From Caenispirillum bisanense (GTDB lineage: Bacteria > Pseudomonadota > Alphaproteobacteria > Rhodospirillales > Rhodospirillaceae): a stretch of DNA of 64,000 bases. Each line of letters opens with the position of its first letter. The first letter of the stretch is position 1. The translations under genes were made by a program, and so were the position numbers. The stretch covers positions 1-64,000 of the forward strand of contig NZ_BAAAEP010000022.1 of assembly GCF_039523075.1 (NCBI RefSeq), in the 5' to 3' direction. This document shows, piece by piece, positions 52,323 through 60,434 of this stretch. The notes under the pieces are model-generated. The model was not told the origin of the DNA and made no database searches. It saw nothing but the letters and a program-made list of their open reading frames with translations.

Positions 52323-53624
52323 TCAGCCGATGCGATCGCGCAGGGCGCGCAGGCCCTTCGACAGGGTGTCGCGCAGCTTCACCGACGCCCCGTAGGGGTT
52401 GTTGTCGTAGTCTTCCAGGATGCTGCCGCTCTGCAGCAGTTCCTCGTATGCCGCAATGGCCTTCAGCAGCGCCGCCCGGGCCGGGGCGCCGCCGCCGGCG
52501 CGATAGTCGAGCAGGGCCGCCACCATGGCGATGCTGCGGCGGCCAGTGAGGTCGACGAAGCCGACCTCGGCCACTTCGTCCAGTTCCGGGTCGTCGAAGC
52601 TGCGCATGGCGTGGCGCAGGATGGCGATCTGGTCGTCGAGCGCCGCCCGCGTCTCCCGCCACAGCGGCAGCAGGTCGGTCGGCTGCCCGGCGTACTGCAG
52701 GTCGTCCTGCAGCGGGATGAGGATGTCGGCGGCGTCCTCGTGGCGGCCCTCCTTCGCCAGCAGGTCGGCCCGTTGCAGGGCGGCCGACAGCCGCTTACGC
52801 TCCGGCGCGGCGATGACGGCCAGCTTCTCGCGGCCGAGCGCCGTCACCGCGGCGCGGGCCGTACTGACGTCCTCCTTTGCGGCCGTCTCGACTTCCTCGT
52901 CCTCGCTCTCTTCCGTTTCCTGCAAGGCGTCGTCGAGGTGCTGTTGCAGGGTCTGCAGCAGGCTGATCGCCTCCGCCAGGCGCCCCTGGTCGCGAGCGGT
53001 GTCGGCGGTCTTCAGCACCGCCGACAGTTCGGAGGCCGTGCTCTTGCTCAGGCGGGCGCGGTTCTCCTTGCCGAAGGCGACGATTTCCGCCCGCAGGCCG
53101 GCGAAAAGCCCCTCCAGCCGCCGGTCTTCGCCCGTATCCTTGTCCTCCTCCGCCTCCTCCGGCGGTGGGGTGTCGTCGCTGTCGTCCTCGCCGGCCTCGT
53201 CTTCCTCCTCCGGCAGGTCTTCCTCGGCCAGCTGGCCGTCGGGGTCGATGACGCGGATGGCGAAGCGCAGCTTGGCCTGCTTCAGGAGCAGCCGCACCCG
53301 CCGGGCAAGGCCGGCCAGCGGCGTCAGCTCGCAGTGCAGGGTGAGGATCTTGCCTTCCGTCGTCAGGGTGCCGAACAGGATCTTCGGGCTAGTGCCGCGT
53401 TCCTTCGCGACCCGGGCGAGCGACTTGGGCGACTTGATCTTGTGCAGGACCAGCACGTCCTCGGGCACCTTCTTGCCCAGGCAGAACCCGAAGTTCACCG
53501 GCTGGCGGCGCGAGATCGGGATCAGCAGGCGGCAGGACTTGATGTCGTCTTCGGTGAGAATGGCTCGTCTCCCCCAATGCGGCCGGCCGGCGGGCAGGTG
53601 CGGCAGGTTCGAAATATTCGCCAT
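52323..53624 (-). CDS. Acidic helical-repeat protein, unknown function
   Basis: The 433-aa protein is unrecognised. Residues 15-125 form a predicted alpha/beta domain (PVNFGFCLGKKVPEDVLVLH, KILFGTLTTEGKILTLHCEL), followed by an acidic linker (132-168) rich in Asp/Glu/Pro. Two related helical segments come next (about 174-234 and 253-313), aligned by LKTADTARDQGRLAEAISLL against LQRADLLAKEGRHEDAADIL. A C-terminal helical part contains LPLWRETRAALDDQIAILRH. I use the ATG at 53624; a GTG at 53672 is an alternative. It is the first gene of the two-gene unit with the 684-aa gene and divergent from cbiB. Confidence 0.75.
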   Translation of the reverse strand: MANISNLPHLPAGRPHWGRRAILTEDDIKSCRLLIPISRRQPVNFGFCLGKKVPEDVLVLHKIKSPKSLARVAKERGTSPKILFGTLTTEGKILTLHCELTPLAGLARRVRLLLKQAKLRFAIRVIDPDGQLAEEDLPEEEDEAGEDDSDDTPPPEEAEEDKDTGEDRRLEGLFAGLRAEIVAFGKENRARLSKSTASELSAVLKTADTARDQGRLAEAISLLQTLQQHLDDALQETEESEDEEVETAAKEDVSTARAAVTALGREKLAVIAAPERKRLSAALQRADLLAKEGRHEDAADILIPLQDDLQYAGQPTDLLPLWRETRAALDDQIAILRHAMRSFDDPELDEVAEVGFVDLTGRRSIAMVAALLDYRAGGGAPARAALLKAIAAYEELLQSGSILEDYDNNPYGASVKLRDTLSKGLRALRDRIG

Positions 53625-53737
53625 GATTGCGAGCCGAATCAAGCTCAGGTTGCGAGGGGCCGCACCTTTCACCTCCGCCCCGGCGCCGCATCTGCGGGCT
53701 TGCGCCGGCCGGGGCGCCGCCGCATGCTGCGCCGGCC

Positions 53738-54739
53738 ATGCCGACCCTGCCGCTCGCCTTCCACCCCGGGGGGATGTTCGACCCCTTCCTGCTGCTGCTG
53801 ACCGCCCTGGTGCTCGACGCCTGCCTGGGGGAGATGCCGCTGCTGTTCCGCCATGTGCCCCACCCGGTGGTAGTCATCGGCCGCGCCATCGCCTGGCTGG
53901 AGCGCCGCCTCAACCGGCCGCAGCGCAGCGATGCCGCCCGCCGGGCGCGCGGCGTGCTGGTGCTGGTGGCGCTGGTCGCCGCCGCCGTGGCGGTGGGGGC
54001 GGCGGTGCAGGCGGTGGCGGCGTGGCTGCCCTATGGCTGGGTGGTGGAACTGTTCCTGCTGGTCACCCTGGTGGCCCAGCGCAGCCTGTATGACCACGTG
54101 GCGGCGGTGGCGCGCGGGCTGGAGCAGGGCGGCCTCGCCGGCGGGCGGGAGGCGGTGGCGATGATCGTCGGCCGCGACCCCCACAGCCTGGACAGCCACG
54201 GCGTTTCCCGCGCTGCCGTCGAATCCTGTGCCGAGAACTTCTCCGACGGCATCGTCGCGCCGGTGTTCTGGTACGTGCTGTTCGGCCTGCCGGGCATGCT
54301 GGCCTACAAGACCGTCAACACCCTCGACAGCATGATCGGCCATCGGTCGGAGCGGTACCGCGCCTTCGGCTGGGCCTCAGCGCGGTTCGACGACCTGCTC
54401 AACCTGGTGCCGGCGCGGCTGTCGGGCCTGCTGATCGCCGTCGTGGCGCCGCTGGCCGGCGGCCGGCCGGGGCGGGCGCTGGTGTGCATGCTGCGCGATG
54501 CCCGCCGCCACCGCAGCCCCAACGCCGGCTGGCCCGAGGCGGCCATGGCCGGTGCGCTGGGCCTGAAGCTGGCGGGGCCGCGGGTCTATCCCGGCCACAC
54601 CGTCGACGACCCGTGGATCGGCGCCGGCCGCGCCGAGGCCGGGGCGGCCGACATCCGCCGCGCGCTGCGGGTGATGGCGGCGGCCTGCGGTCTGCAGGCG
54701 GTGCTGGTGGCGCTGCTGTGGCTCACACTCGGGCGCTGA
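53738..54739 (+). CDS. cbiB: Adenosylcobinamide-phosphate synthase
   Basis: CbiB/CobD attaches aminopropanol phosphate to adenosylcobyric acid in cobalamin synthesis. The 333-aa membrane protein has LTALVLDACLGEMPLLFRHV with PHPVVVIGR, the conserved MIVGRDPHSLDSHGVSRAAV, ESCAENFSDGIVAPVFWY, MLAYKTVNTLDSMIGHRSER, and a C-terminal WPEAAMAGALGLKLAG and DDPWIGAGR. No other cobalamin genes flank it in the window. The start at 53738 is a choice over ATG 53774; neither has a strong Shine-Dalgarno. Confidence 0.93.
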   Translation: MPTLPLAFHPGGMFDPFLLLLTALVLDACLGEMPLLFRHVPHPVVVIGRAIAWLERRLNRPQRSDAARRARGVLVLVALVAAAVAVGAAVQAVAAWLPYGWVVELFLLVTLVAQRSLYDHVAAVARGLEQGGLAGGREAVAMIVGRDPHSLDSHGVSRAAVESCAENFSDGIVAPVFWYVLFGLPGMLAYKTVNTLDSMIGHRSERYRAFGWASARFDDLLNLVPARLSGLLIAVVAPLAGGRPGRALVCMLRDARRHRSPNAGWPEAAMAGALGLKLAGPRVYPGHTVDDPWIGAGRAEAGAADIRRALRVMAAACGLQAVLVALLWLTLGR

Positions 54740-54800
54740 GGGGCTTGTCGGGCTTCCGCCACACCGGCTAGAGTGCGCGCGTTCAGGAGGATCGCGTCGC

Positions 54801-56888
54801 ATGGTTCAGAAGATCGCCCCGTCGGCAGCCGACATCTTCGCCCAGGCCCTGGTCCATCACCGGGCCGGACGGCTGGGGCCGGCCGAGCATCTGTACCGCC
54901 AGGCGCTGACCCTGCAGCCACGCAACACCCAGGCGTTGTCGGGCCTTGGCCTCATTGCCGCCCAGACCGGCCACCTGCAGCCGGCCCGCGACCTCCTGAG
55001 TCAGGCGCTGGCGACGGCGCCGCGCGACCCTGACTGCCTCGTCAACCTGGCCAAGGTGGACATCAACCTGGGTGACATTGCCGGTGCCGCCGAACTGCTG
55101 GGCAGGGCGGTGGCAGCCCGCAAACGCGACGCGGTGGCGTGGAACCTGCTTGGCTGGTGCCGCCAGCGGCTGGGGCGGCTGGATGAGGCGCTTGTGGCCT
55201 TCCGCACAGCAGTGCGCCATAACCCGGACTTCGGCGAGGCCCTTAACAATCTCGGCACCGCCCTTATGCTGCGGGGGGAGACTGCGGAAGCAGTGAAAAT
55301 CCTGCGCAAGTGCATAGTCATCGCCCCTACGGCGGCTCAGCCCTACATGAACCTTGGCATCCTGCTCGGCAGTGAAGGTCGCAGCGAAGAGGCCTTGGCG
55401 TTCGCCCGCAAAGCGGTGGAGTTGGCTCCGAAGGCGGCCGACGCTCATTTCAACCTCGCAAAGCTGCTGCACCAACTGGACCAGCTGGAGGAAGCGGAGA
55501 CTGAATATCGCGCTGCCATAGCCCTGCAGCCGGGGAATCCGCATTTCCTGAACAACCTGGCGCTCATGCTCGACGGCCTGCTGAAGACCGATGAGGCGTT
55601 GGCCATGGCTGAGCGCGCCGCTGCCGCCGCCACGGGGGTGGGGGAGATCCACGAAAACCTGATCCGTGCCTACATCGGTTGCGGTCGCTTTGCCGATGCA
55701 CGGGAGCGGCTGGAAGAGTACCTGAGCCGCGTGCCTGACCACTCCGGGATGCGGCTGCTGTCGGCCGACATTCTGGTGCGCGAGGGACGCTTCGAAGATG
55801 CCAAGGCCGTATACCTCCAGCTGCTTGATGAAGATCCCGACAATGCACGCGCTCTGCGCGGTTATGCGCGGTCCCGCAAGATTCGTGTCGATGATCCGCT
55901 GTTTCACCGCATGCGCACGGTGGCCGAAACGGCCGCGGAGTCCAGCACGGGATTCGACGATGATCGTGTCGACCTGTTCTTCGCCCTCGGCAAGGCGCAC
56001 GATGACATCGGCCAGCCGGACCTCGCTTTCCCATACTACGCCCGCGCCAATGCCCTGAAGAACGCCGTTTGCCGTTACGATCCGCCGGCGTGGGAAGACC
56101 ATGTGGCGGCAGTGATCGAGACGTTCTCCCCGGCCTTCTTTGCCGAACGTTCCGGATGGGGTAGCCATTCGGAGAGGCCGGTGATGATACTGGGCATGCC
56201 GCGTTCGGGCACCACGTTGGTGGAGCAGATCGTTTCGAGCCATCCGGACGTGGCGGCCGGAGACGAGTTGCCGGACTTCAATCTGATTGAGCGCATGTTC
56301 AAGCGCCGGTACGGTTATCCCCAGCAATTGCGGGAGGTTCCGGCGGCGGAGTTGACCCAGTACGTCGACCTCTACCTCGACCATCTGACGCGCATCGACG
56401 CGACGGCGGCGCGAGTGACCGATAAGCTGCCCGGCAACTCGACCCGCCTCGGGCTTATCGCCCTGCTGTTTCCCAAGGCCCGCGTGCTGCACTGCCGCCG
56501 TAACCCGGTGGACACCTGCCTGTCCATCTTCTTCCAGAATTTCGGCGGCCACCATGACTATGGATACGACCTGCGCCACATCGGCCACTTCTACCGCCAC
56601 TACGAGCAGTTGATGGAGCATTGGAAGAGGGTTGTGCCGACACCCATTCTCGACGTCGTTTACGAGGACGTGGTTGCCGACTACGAGACCCAGAGCCGCC
56701 GCATGATCGAACACGTCGGCCTGCCGTGGCACCAGGCCATGGCGCGGCATACAGAGAACAAGCGTACAGTCTCCACCGCCAGTGTCTGGCAGGTGCGCCA
56801 GCCCATTTACAAGGGCTCGGTGGAACGTTGGCGTAAGTATGAAGCCCACATTGGCCCGCTGCTTGAGGTCCTGGGCGTTCAGGCCTGA
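54801..56888 (+). CDS. TPR-repeat sulfotransferase
   Basis: The 695-aa protein has an N-terminal TPR solenoid of about eight to ten repeats (residues 8-360, for example ALNNLGTALMLRGETAEAVK and YMNLGILLGSEGRSEEALAF) and a C-terminal PAPS-type sulfotransferase domain (about 450-690). The 5'-phosphosulfate loop is MILGMPRSGTTLVEQIVSSH and the 3'-phosphate element is RVLHCRRNPVDTCLSIFFQN. Such TPR-sulfotransferases decorate surface glycans or proteins. AGGAGGA precedes the ATG. It starts the less GC-rich patch that continues to 60.4 kb. Confidence 0.9.
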   Translation: MVQKIAPSAADIFAQALVHHRAGRLGPAEHLYRQALTLQPRNTQALSGLGLIAAQTGHLQPARDLLSQALATAPRDPDCLVNLAKVDINLGDIAGAAELLGRAVAARKRDAVAWNLLGWCRQRLGRLDEALVAFRTAVRHNPDFGEALNNLGTALMLRGETAEAVKILRKCIVIAPTAAQPYMNLGILLGSEGRSEEALAFARKAVELAPKAADAHFNLAKLLHQLDQLEEAETEYRAAIALQPGNPHFLNNLALMLDGLLKTDEALAMAERAAAAATGVGEIHENLIRAYIGCGRFADARERLEEYLSRVPDHSGMRLLSADILVREGRFEDAKAVYLQLLDEDPDNARALRGYARSRKIRVDDPLFHRMRTVAETAAESSTGFDDDRVDLFFALGKAHDDIGQPDLAFPYYARANALKNAVCRYDPPAWEDHVAAVIETFSPAFFAERSGWGSHSERPVMILGMPRSGTTLVEQIVSSHPDVAAGDELPDFNLIERMFKRRYGYPQQLREVPAAELTQYVDLYLDHLTRIDATAARVTDKLPGNSTRLGLIALLFPKARVLHCRRNPVDTCLSIFFQNFGGHHDYGYDLRHIGHFYRHYEQLMEHWKRVVPTPILDVVYEDVVADYETQSRRMIEHVGLPWHQAMARHTENKRTVSTASVWQVRQPIYKGSVERWRKYEAHIGPLLEVLGVQA

Positions 56889-57285
56889 CGGAGAGGCAGG
56901 CTGCCTGAAGAGGTCGAGGCGGTGGCCCCGGTTGTGCAGGGCAATGGCCTGCTTCCAGCCAGTCCGACGCCAGGTGTCCGCGGCCGGTATCCGCTGGATG
57001 CACGCGCCCGGCAGGGAGAGTCTCGCCTTCTCTTTCCCGTGACTGCATTGCCGCAGTGCTTGTTCGGCTGCCCGACGGCTTTTCGACGTCGCCACGAGAG
57101 AGGTTTGCCCGGCCCACCTCCCTGCCGCCGCCGGTATGGCGCGGCTGTTAGCCGCCGGTCGTGCGCAACGCTGTGCGGCTGCCGGGCGCGAAGGGCGGCT
57201 GGGGCCAGATCCGGGCATGAGGGGTTGCTGAAACTCCTAAAAAGTGATGTTTTGCCCATCTGGAAAAAAGGGAGTTGTTCTAGGT
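56889..57285 (+). other. Gap between sulfotransferase and asnB-type genes
   Basis: This 397-base gap holds no gene I can support. Small inverted repeats are present (for example CAGGCTGCCTG near 56896). The last 50 bases become AT-rich (AAACTCCTAAAAAGTGATGTTTT) and end in an AAAAGGGAG Shine-Dalgarno region for the next gene. A promoter for the asnB-type gene is plausible there but no boxes are clear. Confidence 0.35.
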
Positions 57286-59226
57286 ATGTGCGGCATCGCC
57301 GGCCTTCTCACTGCGTCGAGTGCAGAGCAGTCAGCCGCTCTTCTTGCACGCGTGGAGGCCATGGGCCGCTGCCTTGCCCATCGCGGCCCGGATAGTGGTG
57401 ATGCATGGATAGATGCTGCGGGTGGTATCGCCCTGGCGCATCGCCGCCTCGCCATTGTTGACCTGTCCCCCACCGGCCATCAGCCCATGGTGTCGGCCGA
57501 CGGTCGCTTCGTGGTCTCTTACAACGGTGAAATTTACAATGCAGCAGAGCTGCGGGCCGAACTGGAGGCCGCCGGCGCCGGCCCTTTTCGAGGACATTCC
57601 GACACCGAGGTCCTTGTGCAGGGGTGCAGCTTTTGGGGTGTCGAAGGGACCGCCAGACGCCTGATCGGAATGTTTGCCTTTGCGGCATGGGACCGACGCG
57701 AGCGCCAGCTGTCCCTGGTGCGCGATCGCCTTGGTATAAAGCCGCTTTATTGGGGCAAGTTCGGCAGTGTACTGCTGTTTGGGTCGGAACTGAAGGCACT
57801 GCGGGCCGCAGGTGGCTGGGCTCCCGAATTAGACCGTGAGAGTGTCACCGCCTACCTGCGGCTCGCCTATGTGCTGGCGCCGCGGACGATCTACAAGAGT
57901 GTATACAAGTTGCTGCCGGGCCATATCTTGACGGTTGCTCCGGGAGGAGAGCCCCGAATTGCCGCGTTCTGGTCGCTGGCGCAGGTGGTGGCCAAGGGCA
58001 AGCAGGAGCCCCTGAACGATCTCTCCGATTCTGAAGCGATTGCACATCTGGAAGAACTTCTGTCGGATGCCGTGCGGCGCAGGCTGGTTGCAGATGTCCC
58101 GGTGGGCGCCTTTCTTTCCGGGGGCGTGGACAGTTCCACCGTCGCCGCCCTAATGCAGCGCGTCTCTGACCGCCCGGTACACACCTTCACTATTGGCTTT
58201 GAAAACGCTGCCTATGATGAAGCTCCGTACGCCAGGGCAGTGGCGGAGCACCTGGGGACAGATCATACCGAAGTGTACGTTTCTTCGGAGCGGGCACGAT
58301 CAATCATCCCCGAGCTTCCACGCTATTACGACGAGCCATTTGCCGACGTCAGTCAGATTCCGACCATGCTGGTCTCTGGCGTTGCCCGGGAGAAGGTAGC
58401 TGTAGCTCTCTCCGGTGATGGAGGTGACGAGCTTTTCGCCGGCTATACGCGGTATGCATTCGCTTCCCGCCTGTGGTCGCGCCTGTCGTGGATGCCCCGA
58501 CCTGTTCGCAGCCGGCTCGCAGAAGCGTTGCAGGCAGTTCCTCCTGGAGCCTTGCAGGCCTTATTCGCGTGTCTGCCGACAAGTATCCGTCCGTTCGCTG
58601 CGGGAGACCGCCTGCACAAACTCGCCCGAGTGCTCGACCTGCCCGATGTGGACGCGTTGTATCGGGCGCTGGTGAGTCAATGGCAGAATCCGGCGGCGCT
58701 AACGAGCGTGAATGAACCCCCCGGTCCGTTGGACGATCCGGTAGCTGTCGGTGCGCCCGTAGATCGGGTGGAGAGGATGCAGTTCCTCGACATGCTCACC
58801 TACCTGCCAGACGATGTCCTCACGAAAGTCGACCGTGCCAGCATGGCAGTCGGCCTGGAAGCCCGCGTGCCGATCCTTGACCATCGGGTGGTGGAACTTG
58901 CATGGCGCCTGCCGGCCCGTTTCAAGCTGCGGAATGGCAATGGAAAGTGGCTTCTGCGTCAGGTCCTCTACCGCCACGTCCCGAAGAGCCTGATCGAGCG
59001 GCCGAAACAAGGTTTTGCCGTGCCCCTTGAGGACTGGTTGAGGGGGCCCCTCAGGGAGTGGGCGGAGGACCTCCTTGATCCGGCTCTGCTGGCCGCGGAT
59101 GGTCTGATCGATCCAGGGCCCGTGCGGATGGCATGGACTGAACACCTGTCCGGCCGGCGCAACAATCAATACCGTCTATGGGTTGTGCTTATGCTGCAGG
59201 CCTGGCGGAGGGAGGCAGGTTTGTGA
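57286..59226 (+). CDS. asnB: Asparagine-synthase-like amidotransferase (surface polysaccharide type)
   Basis: The 646-aa class II glutamine amidotransferase starts Met-Cys-Gly-Ile, putting the nucleophile Cys at position 2; this fixes the start at 57286 over upstream ATG/GTG codons. The glutaminase half shows LAHRGPDSGD, SYNGEIYNAAELR and RDRLGIKPLYWG. The synthetase half has the PPi loop FLSGGVDSSTVAAL and ALSGDGGDELFAGYTRY. Homologues in capsule and O-antigen loci amidate sugar carboxylates rather than aspartate, which the flanking sulfotransferase and glycosyltransferase favour. Its stop overlaps the next gene (GTGA). Confidence 0.9.
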   Translation: MCGIAGLLTASSAEQSAALLARVEAMGRCLAHRGPDSGDAWIDAAGGIALAHRRLAIVDLSPTGHQPMVSADGRFVVSYNGEIYNAAELRAELEAAGAGPFRGHSDTEVLVQGCSFWGVEGTARRLIGMFAFAAWDRRERQLSLVRDRLGIKPLYWGKFGSVLLFGSELKALRAAGGWAPELDRESVTAYLRLAYVLAPRTIYKSVYKLLPGHILTVAPGGEPRIAAFWSLAQVVAKGKQEPLNDLSDSEAIAHLEELLSDAVRRRLVADVPVGAFLSGGVDSSTVAALMQRVSDRPVHTFTIGFENAAYDEAPYARAVAEHLGTDHTEVYVSSERARSIIPELPRYYDEPFADVSQIPTMLVSGVAREKVAVALSGDGGDELFAGYTRYAFASRLWSRLSWMPRPVRSRLAEALQAVPPGALQALFACLPTSIRPFAAGDRLHKLARVLDLPDVDALYRALVSQWQNPAALTSVNEPPGPLDDPVAVGAPVDRVERMQFLDMLTYLPDDVLTKVDRASMAVGLEARVPILDHRVVELAWRLPARFKLRNGNGKWLLRQVLYRHVPKSLIERPKQGFAVPLEDWLRGPLREWAEDLLDPALLAADGLIDPGPVRMAWTEHLSGRRNNQYRLWVVLMLQAWRREAGL

Positions 59227-60422
59227 CGATGCCTCCAGCCTCATCGAGCCGGAATCACGGGCGGCGATTGAAAGGAAGCCCTTCCGCGCCGCGTCGGCTG
59301 CTGTTCCTCGTCACCGAGGATTGGTATTTCTGGTCCCATAGGGTTGGCTTGGCGCGGGCAGCCCGTGACGCGGGCTGGGAAGTCCATGTCGCCACGCGGG
59401 TGGGGGAGCACGGCGACCGCATCCGCGCCGAAGGATTCACTCTGCACCCCCTGAATTGGAGGCGCAGCGGTAAAAATCCCCTCAGAGAACTTGCCGCCAT
59501 CGCCGACATATACCGTCTGTACCGGGACGTTGCCCCTCATATGGTGCATCAGGTGGCCATGAAGCCCGTGCTTTATGGATCAATCGCCGGCCGTCTGGCT
59601 GGAGTGCCGGCCATAGTGAATGCCATGGCCGGTATGGGCAGCATATTTTCCGCGCGCCGGCTCTCAACGCGATTGCTTCGCCCGTTCATCGTCGCGGCTT
59701 TCCGCTTCCTGCTCGACCGGCCTAACCAATGGCTGGTGGTGCAGAACGAGGACGATGCTGCCCTTTTCCGCGACCGTCGATTGGTTCCGGTCAGCCACAT
59801 TCGCCTTATCCCGGGCTCCGGCGTCTGTGCAGAAACCTTTCAGCCCACACCGCCCCCTCCTGAGCCACCGGTAGTCGCCACCGTGGTCGCGCGCCTTCTG
59901 TGGGACAAAGGCATCGGGGAAACGGTGGAGGCCGCTCGCCTGTTGAGGGCGGAGAAGGTGCCGGTACGTGTCCGGCTGGTGGGCGCTCCCGATCCAGAGA
60001 ACCCCAACAGCATCCCGCCTGAGGTCATTGCCGCATGGAAGGCGGAGGGGATTGTTGAAGTCATGGGGCCGCGACGGGACATACCGAAGGTCTGGGCCGA
60101 GAGTCATATTGCTGTGCTGGCCAGCTACCGAGAGGGTTTGCCCCGCAGCCTGCTTGAAGCCGCCGCCTGCGGGCGCCCGCTGGTGACGACGGATGCGCCC
60201 GGTTGTCGGGAGCTGGTGTCCGATGAAGGCATTGGATTGCGTGTGCCGGCTGGTAATGCACCCGCGCTCGCTGATGCGATCAGGCTCCTGGTCCACGATC
60301 CGGACCGCCGTAGAAAAATGGGGGATGAGGCACGCCGCCGCATCGAGACGGTCTACGGTGACGGCCCGATCTTCGCGGCTTTCCTTCGGCTCTACGAGGA
60401 AGTGGCTCCCGGGTCCGCTTAA
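59223..60422 (+). CDS. GT4-family glycosyltransferase (polysaccharide cluster)
   Basis: The 399-aa GT-B glycosyltransferase has LLFLVTEDWYFWSHRVGLAR with AARDAGWEVHVATRVG at the N-terminus, MVHQVAMKPVLYGSIAGRLA, AMAGMGSIFSA, and a donor half with ATVVARLLWDKGIGETVEAA, YREGLPRSLLEAAACGRPLV (paired Glu element) and DAPGCRELVSDE. It resembles transferases that act in O-antigen or capsule repeat assembly. The GTG at 59223 overlaps the asnB stop by four bases, showing coupling. It ends the AT-richer patch. Confidence 0.88.
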   Translation: MTMPPASSSRNHGRRLKGSPSAPRRLLFLVTEDWYFWSHRVGLARAARDAGWEVHVATRVGEHGDRIRAEGFTLHPLNWRRSGKNPLRELAAIADIYRLYRDVAPHMVHQVAMKPVLYGSIAGRLAGVPAIVNAMAGMGSIFSARRLSTRLLRPFIVAAFRFLLDRPNQWLVVQNEDDAALFRDRRLVPVSHIRLIPGSGVCAETFQPTPPPPEPPVVATVVARLLWDKGIGETVEAARLLRAEKVPVRVRLVGAPDPENPNSIPPEVIAAWKAEGIVEVMGPRRDIPKVWAESHIAVLASYREGLPRSLLEAAACGRPLVTTDAPGCRELVSDEGIGLRVPAGNAPALADAIRLLVHDPDRRRKMGDEARRRIETVYGDGPIFAAFLRLYEEVAPGSA

Positions 60423-60434
60423 GGACTGCCAACC

